From Ilumatobacteraceae bacterium (lineage in GTDB: Bacteria > Actinomycetota > Acidimicrobiia > Acidimicrobiales > Ilumatobacteraceae), in NCBI GenBank assembly GCA_025358075.1, contig JANYKU010000091.1, forward strand, positions 1-36,293: a stretch of DNA of 36,293 nucleotides, written 5' to 3'. This document shows, piece after piece, positions 32,297 through 36,293 of the stretch. The notes below the pieces were generated by a model, which was not told where the DNA came from, did not search any database, and worked only from the letters and a program-made list of their open reading frames with translations. The translations under genes and the position numbers were made by a program. Numbering within the stretch: position 1 is the stretch's first letter; each line of letters begins with the position of its first letter.

Positions 32297-34341
32297 GAGT
32301 CTCGCCCCATCGTCGACGCGAGGGCAAGCGGGAACACCTGCCCCGCACCGGCGAGCCGCAGTCGTTTGGCGACCTCGGTGAACGTCCAGCGAGAGTCGAC
32401 CAGATCGTCGACCAGGAGGACGGGACCGGGTGGTATGACGCCGCTGACACTGAATGCTCCATCGACGTTGGCGTGCTGATGTGCGCTGTTCTGCATCCCC
32501 TTCTGCTGAGGCGTGTTGCGGGCCTTCCGGACGACGTCGAGTACAGGCAGCGCGAGTGCCGCACCGATTCGACGGGCAAGGTCGGCCACGAGCACGGGAT
32601 GGCGAAGCGATGGGACGTAGGCGACCCATGTGGGCATCGGCTCCGGCGACCACTCGCGGATCATGTCGACGGCGGCACTGACAAGACGATCATCGAACCG
32701 AGTTCCCTCGTGCTTGCCGGCCATTACCAAGGTGCCCCAACCCCGGTCACCCCAGGCGCAGAGAGCCCGGCCAGTCTCGAACCGCTGTTCTACAGGGAGG
32801 GCGTGGCCTACCAGTCGCTTGCGCGGCTCGATGGTGATGAAGCCCTGGCGAAGGTACAACCTCGCGGCTGCAACCTCGGAAGGGTCGAGCGGACCCCGGA
32901 ACCGTTGCTCGGCGCACACGTCGCAGACACCGCATGGCACCGACGATGCGTCATCGAGCAGACGAGTGAGGAAACGCATGCGACACGAATCGGTGGTTGC
33001 GTACTCGACCATCTGCTGCTGCTCTTCGCGCCTCGCCGCGGTGACCGCTTGCACTCGCTCGGTCGGGTACTTCCACGGCTTCAAGGTGCGTTCGTAGGTC
33101 TGCGAACGCAACCGCGTGAGCGCCCCTTCGACCGTGAGTTGCTTCAGCACCGACTCGAGCGTCGAATGCCGCATGTTGACGTCTGCTTCGACACCCGCCA
33201 GCGTGACCGGTCCCCTGACGTTCTCGAAGACAGCGAGCACCTCGTCGACGTGCCGTTCATCGGGGAAGGCTTGCTGGATGAACCAATCCTGGATCTGGGC
33301 ATCTTCGGTTCCACGTAACAGCACGGCCACCGACGAGTCGAGTGCCCGTCCCGCTCGGCCGACCTGCTGGTAGTAGGCGATCGGCGACCCAGGCGCCTGG
33401 AAGTGGACGACGAAACCGAGATCGGGTTTGTCGTAGCCCATCCCCAGCGCAGTGGTCGCGACCAACGCCTTGATCTCGTTCGACTGCAGCGCAGCCTCGG
33501 CTTCGAGGCGATGTTCGTTCTCGAGGTCACCGGAGTAGGCCATCACCGAGTGCCCGCGTTGCGACAGCCAGTCAGCGACGCGGCGAGTGTCGTCGACGGT
33601 GAGGCAATAGATGATGCCCGAGCCCGGAAGCTCGCCGAGGTGGTGATCGAGCCAGCACAGGCGCTCGGCCGCATCGGGCAGATCGATGACCTGCAATGAG
33701 AGGCCGTCTCGTGTCAACGGACCGCGAAGCACGTTCATGGTGACGCCCAGCTGTGTGGCCACATCGTCGACGACACGGTTGTTGGCTGTGGCCGTGCAAC
33801 CGAGCACGGGGAACCGTCCGGGCAGTCCATCGATCATCTGGCCGAGGCGCCGATAATCGGGACGGAAGTCGTGGCCCCAGTCGGAGATGCAATGCGCCTC
33901 GTCGATCACGATCAGTCCCGGCCTGCGACCCACCAACGGCATCACCTTGTCGCCGAACTCCGGGTTGGCGAGCCGCTCGGGGGAGATGAGCAACAGATCG
34001 ACCTCGTCGCGCTCTAACAGGTCGGCGATCTCGCTGACCTTCGTGTCGGATGCCGAGTTGACGGTGTATGCCCGCAAGCCGAGCCGAGCCGCTGCCTCCA
34101 ACTGGTTGCGCATGAGAGCCAGCAGCGGTGAGATCAGCAGGGTCGGACCGAAGCCGGCATCGCGAAGTAGCCGTGTGGCCAGGAAGTAGACCGCACTCTT
34201 GCCCCAGCCGGTGCGCTGCACGAGCAGCACCCGCTCACGCCGGATCGCCAGCGCCTCGACAGCCTCTCGCTGACCGTCACGAAACGCGACACCGGGACGC
34301 CCGGTGAGCCGTTCGAGTGCTCGATCAAGATCGTCTGCCAC
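32293..34341 (-). CDS. RecQ-like helicase fused to a phosphoribosyltransferase-like domain
   Basis: A 682-residue protein. The helicase core is complete: Walker A RTGWGKS (K48), DEAH box IVIDEAHCISDWGHDFRP with the RecQ aromatic loop, SAT-like GCTATAN, and motif VI QQVGRAGRA. A Cys cluster (CRMRF...CGVCDVC) fits the RecQ zinc site. After about residue 500 it departs from RecQ: no HRDC; instead a domain ending in VLLVDDLVDSRWTFTEVAKR (about 641), the PRPP-binding loop pattern of phosphoribosyltransferases such as ComF. GTG 34341 starts it. The dprA-like gene follows with 4-bp overlap, so a joint DNA-handling or defence role is likely. Confidence 0.87.
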   Translation of the reverse strand: MADDLDRALERLTGRPGVAFRDGQREAVEALAIRRERVLLVQRTGWGKSAVYFLATRLLRDAGFGPTLLISPLLALMRNQLEAAARLGLRAYTVNSASDTKVSEIADLLERDEVDLLLISPERLANPEFGDKVMPLVGRRPGLIVIDEAHCISDWGHDFRPDYRRLGQMIDGLPGRFPVLGCTATANNRVVDDVATQLGVTMNVLRGPLTRDGLSLQVIDLPDAAERLCWLDHHLGELPGSGIIYCLTVDDTRRVADWLSQRGHSVMAYSGDLENEHRLEAEAALQSNEIKALVATTALGMGYDKPDLGFVVHFQAPGSPIAYYQQVGRAGRALDSSVAVLLRGTEDAQIQDWFIQQAFPDERHVDEVLAVFENVRGPVTLAGVEADVNMRHSTLESVLKQLTVEGALTRLRSQTYERTLKPWKYPTERVQAVTAARREEQQQMVEYATTDSCRMRFLTRLLDDASSVPCGVCDVCAEQRFRGPLDPSEVAAARLYLRQGFITIEPRKRLVGHALPVEQRFETGRALCAWGDRGWGTLVMAGKHEGTRFDDRLVSAAVDMIREWSPEPMPTWVAYVPSLRHPVLVADLARRIGAALALPVLDVVRKARNTPQQKGMQNSAHQHANVDGAFSVSGVIPPGPVLLVDDLVDSRWTFTEVAKRLRLAGAGQVFPLALASTMGRDS

Positions 34342-34380
34342 CTCGTCAGGGTACGCAGTGGGTGCGACAAGGTTCCCCGG
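34310..34380. repeat. recQ start/leader repeat, copy B
   Basis: The first codons and leader of the intact recQ gene; the same block occurs at 29762-29832 in the same orientation (61 of 71 bases). Together the two copies enclose the recQ-dprA-TA segment. Confidence 0.75.
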
Positions 34381-34778
34381 CTACTTCGATGACGCAGCCC
34401 TTCTGCCAGACACTTGAATTGCACGCTCGCAATTCAAAGCCCTGACGTGGTGTGCTGTAGTTCGGAGGCCAACAGCGCCGTCGCTCGTCTGTAGAAATTG
34501 GGCCTGGTCCGCGAGACAACTGGCGGCAACTGCGGCCGGGTGTTCGCGCTCGACGACGTATTCGGCGTCCTCGAACGCTGACGACAGGGTCGGTGTCGCT
34601 GAATCCGACCGCGTCACCTGCAGGCGACGTCCGAGGGCGTTTCACACCGCGCATTCGCAAAGATGTGACTACGAGAACGCCAAGAACAATCGCAGCAGGA
34701 GATCCTCGCTGTCACGGAACGGCCACACCTCTCGAGCTCACTAACATCGGCGTCGGGGACCCAACTGTGGGGTGAGAA
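34342..34778. other. 437-base non-coding gap
   Basis: Lies between divergent recQ and the PH-like gene. It holds the recQ leader repeat, hairpin copy B and, further right, GC-rich sequence in which I see no convincing gene or clear promoter. Open frames here are antisense shadows of no recognisable family. Confidence 0.6.
34405..34456. repeat. Hairpin element, copy B
   Basis: TTGAATTGC (34414-34422) and GCAATTCAA (34429-34437) form a perfect 9-bp stem with a 6-base loop. The flanks GCCAGACAC and GGTGTGCT match copy A at 29696-29748, in the same orientation; the stem sequences differ from copy A but with compensating changes. Confidence 0.7.
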
Positions 34779-35498
34779 ATGCTTCGGAAGCTCAAGGAAG
34801 CTCGGGCAGCCAGGGTCGAGGAGAAGAACCATCTCGCCAATCGTCAGATGCTGGATGGCCTCAACCTGGAGGTCAACCGAGCCTACGCGGCCTGGAATGC
34901 CTCCCGTCTTCTTGAGGCCGATACCCATGTCCAGGGTGTCCCGCTCAAGAAAGACGAGGTTGCCTACCTGATTCTCGATGGTGTCGGGTTGGTGGAGCCT
35001 CGCCGTGATCCGGGCAAATGGGTAGGAGCCTCACAGGGTGTCTCGTTCAAGGTGGCGAAGGGAGTCCGCTATCGAGTCGGGCAGAGCCGTGGCACGTTCC
35101 AGCAAGGCGAGGAACGCCCGCAGGTGATCGACAGCGGTCGTGGGATCGTCACCAACCAACGCATGCTGTTTGTGGGACCCAAGCGGACCACTGAATGGGC
35201 ATTCTCCAAGCTCGTGGGCTTCTCGCTGGAGGAAGATGGCATGGCTATCTTCAACGTCTCCAATCGGCAAAAGGCATCAGGGTTCGCCTATCAGCCCGAT
35301 GTCGACCACATCGTGGACGCCGTCGTGGCCGCAGCCATCGCCCAATACCACAGCTCCGAAGACCGCGCTGCCGTGTCGGACGAACTGCTCACCATTTACA
35401 CCGAAGCCCGAGCAGCGTGGTCCGCGGCGGGCGGCGAGCAGCCGAGTTTGGGAGCGTGGGGTCCGCCGAGACTCGAAGCCGGTCCAGAGACTTCATAG
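34779..35498 (+). CDS. Hypothetical protein with PH-like domain
   Basis: A 239-residue soluble protein. A basic helical start (MLRKLKEARAARVEEKNHLA) is followed by a domain at about residues 55-170 with strand-rich lines (DEVAYLILDGVGLVEPRR, SGRGIVTNQRMLFVGPKRTT, AFSKLVGFSLEEDGMAIF) that resembles bacterial PH-like/GRAM-like folds in which a NQR-type strand precedes an FVG strand. No catalytic residues are visible. ATG 34779 has GGTGAGAA before it. It lies just outside the right hairpin of the island, so it may be native flanking DNA. Function unknown. Confidence 0.65.
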   Translation: MLRKLKEARAARVEEKNHLANRQMLDGLNLEVNRAYAAWNASRLLEADTHVQGVPLKKDEVAYLILDGVGLVEPRRDPGKWVGASQGVSFKVAKGVRYRVGQSRGTFQQGEERPQVIDSGRGIVTNQRMLFVGPKRTTEWAFSKLVGFSLEEDGMAIFNVSNRQKASGFAYQPDVDHIVDAVVAAAIAQYHSSEDRAAVSDELLTIYTEARAAWSAAGGEQPSLGAWGPPRLEAGPETS

Positions 35499-35555
35499 AT
35501 CCGTCCGAACTCAAGTTGCGGCTTCTTCTGCTCTGCCAAGGAAACTCCGGCGCGT

Positions 35556-36149
35556 CTACTCGCAGCCGATCCCGTCCCCGTTGCGATCCAGGCCATAGAT
35601 ATCGCGGCCGATCACCCGCACTGGCCCACGCACATAGGATGGTCCATTTCCGCTTCCGCCGGCACAATCGACATCAGAATCGATCGGAACACAGGGCGTG
35701 TAGTTCGGATCACACTCGTTCGGCGGCGCAGCAGTCGGAGGAGTCTTTGGCACAGTAGGTCGAGGAATCGTCGGGGCGACGGTCGGAGGGATCGTGGGAG
35801 CTGCTGTCGGAGGGATCGTGGGAGCCGCAGTTGGAGGAACTGCGGGAGCGGCCGTTGGAGGCACCGTTGAAGCCACGGTTGGAGGAACCGTCGCCGTCGC
35901 TTCGGTCGCGAGCGGCATCGCCGGTAAGGTCGCCGCTTGCGTTGCCGCCACCGTGGTAGTGGGAGAATCCGTCTGTACTGCAGCGACGGTTTGCTTGTCG
36001 CTCTTCTGTGGAGCGGCGGCGGCGCCGATCGCACCGATCGCGAAGACGCCAGCGGCGATCCAGGCCAACAATGGCAGCTTGAGCCACTTCTTCTTGGGCC
36101 AGGACACGTGGTGAGAGCGCACCACCGGAGTAAACGGGGTACCGTCCAC
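35556..36149 (-). CDS. Excalibur-domain protein with Pro-rich stalk
   Basis: A 197-residue membrane-anchored surface protein. A basic segment (SWPKKKWLKLP) leads into one helix (LLAWIAAGVFAIGAIGAAAA); next is a Thr/Pro/Ala stalk with imperfect VPPTAAPT/IPPTAAPT repeats (about residues 85-140), then the C-terminal excalibur domain CDPNYTPCVPIDSDVDC ... LDRNGDGIGCE, whose DxDxDG loop binds calcium in this family and has the usual Cys pairs. GTG 36149 gives the full length; GTG 36107 (MSWPKKKW) is an alternative with a more typical N-terminus. It converges on the PH-like gene. Confidence 0.85.
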   Translation of the reverse strand: MDGTPFTPVVRSHHVSWPKKKWLKLPLLAWIAAGVFAIGAIGAAAAPQKSDKQTVAAVQTDSPTTTVAATQAATLPAMPLATEATATVPPTVASTVPPTAAPAVPPTAAPTIPPTAAPTIPPTVAPTIPRPTVPKTPPTAAPPNECDPNYTPCVPIDSDVDCAGGSGNGPSYVRGPVRVIGRDIYGLDRNGDGIGCE

Positions 36150-36293
36150 CCCAGGTGGTGTCGGCCGCCACGCTCGTTGAGCACGAAGGCGACGTGTTCG
36201 GTGAGCATCAGTTGGTGGACGTGTTGTCGCCGTGATGACGATCGGCGGCGTGATGGTCAGGCGGTTGGCGTCGGGGCGGTCACTCGGTCGTCA

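Noticed and set aside
32473-33318. 281-residue plus-strand frame inside recQ
   Set aside because: Antisense to a RecQ with all motifs; no ribosome-binding site or family.
34593-34775. 60-residue frame upstream of the PH-like gene
   Set aside because: Pro/Thr/Arg-rich, no ribosome-binding site, no recognisable family; treated as non-coding.
1-36293. CRISPR array, rRNA genes, insertion sequence or integrase
   Set aside because: I saw no regularly spaced repeats, rRNA signatures, transposase DDE/IS ends or integrase motifs; the hairpin repeats occur only twice.
36150-36293. Possible start of another gene at the right edge
   Set aside because: Only 144 bases remain; a minus-strand frame (starting MLTEHVAFVLNERGG) runs into the excalibur gene in another frame and has no recognisable domain.

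Overview
The window is high-GC chromosomal DNA with dense genes, 4-bp start/stop overlaps and many GTG starts. It most likely comes from an actinobacterium (Actinomycetota), possibly of the Acidimicrobiia kind. That placement is an inference: it rests on a maleylpyruvate-isomerase-like (mycothiol-dependent family) enzyme, a BioY protein, a SARP regulator remnant and an excalibur-domain protein, not on a marker gene.

Region 1 (1-6.7 kb) is a patchwork: the 3' part of bioY, an extended SDR, a MDMPI/DinB-fold protein, two translationally coupled small membrane proteins (the second DUF4386-like), then wreckage. In the wreckage a SARP regulator is cut off inside its activation domain and joined out of frame to an MMPL transporter that has lost its N-terminus and carries an in-frame TAA. 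Just downstream lies a tRNA-Met-like acceptor/T-arm minihelix with 3' CCA and a strong terminator. Region 2 (6.8-9.7 kb) is a coupled pair: a GlcD-like FAD oxidase and a ThDP-dependent decarboxylase/synthase.

Region 3 (9.9-15.4 kb) is the most interesting ordinary-looking operon. It encodes a lipoprotein with two near-identical cupredoxin domains, a small membrane protein, a GltD-like NAD(P)/FAD/Fe-S oxidoreductase with a C-terminal 2x[4Fe-4S] ferredoxin, a fused b6/subunit-IV cytochrome b, a Tat-type Rieske protein and a membrane-anchored monohaem cytochrome c. Genes overlap or nearly touch throughout. I read it as a Rieske/cytochrome b complex with its own pyridine-nucleotide-linked oxidoreductase and a copper-protein carrier.

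Region 4 (15.5-23.1 kb) holds a Fic AMP-transferase-like gene, a MacB/FtsX-type ABC exporter (minus strand) and a divergent NarL-type two-component system. The kinase carries a second, degenerate sensor half without the phospho-acceptor histidine. Region 5 (23.3-29.7 kb) has a zinc-ribbon protein, a beta-phosphoglucomutase-like HAD coupled to a GH65 disaccharide phosphorylase, and a large SEC-C-motif protein.

Region 6 (29.7-34.5 kb) looks like a genomic island in which almost everything is on the minus strand: recQ-PRTase fusion then dprA-like (4-bp overlap), a small antitoxin-like protein with a truncated partner, and a TacA/TacT-like DUF1778-GNAT toxin-antitoxin pair. A related hairpin element lies at each end. 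The left end also holds a 14-codon dead copy of the recQ start plus its leader, about 86% identical to the real recQ start at the right end. These repeats suggest the segment moved or was rearranged by recombination. Region 7 (34.8-36.1 kb) has a PH-like-domain hypothetical protein and a minus-strand excalibur protein; nothing could be identified in the last 144 bases.
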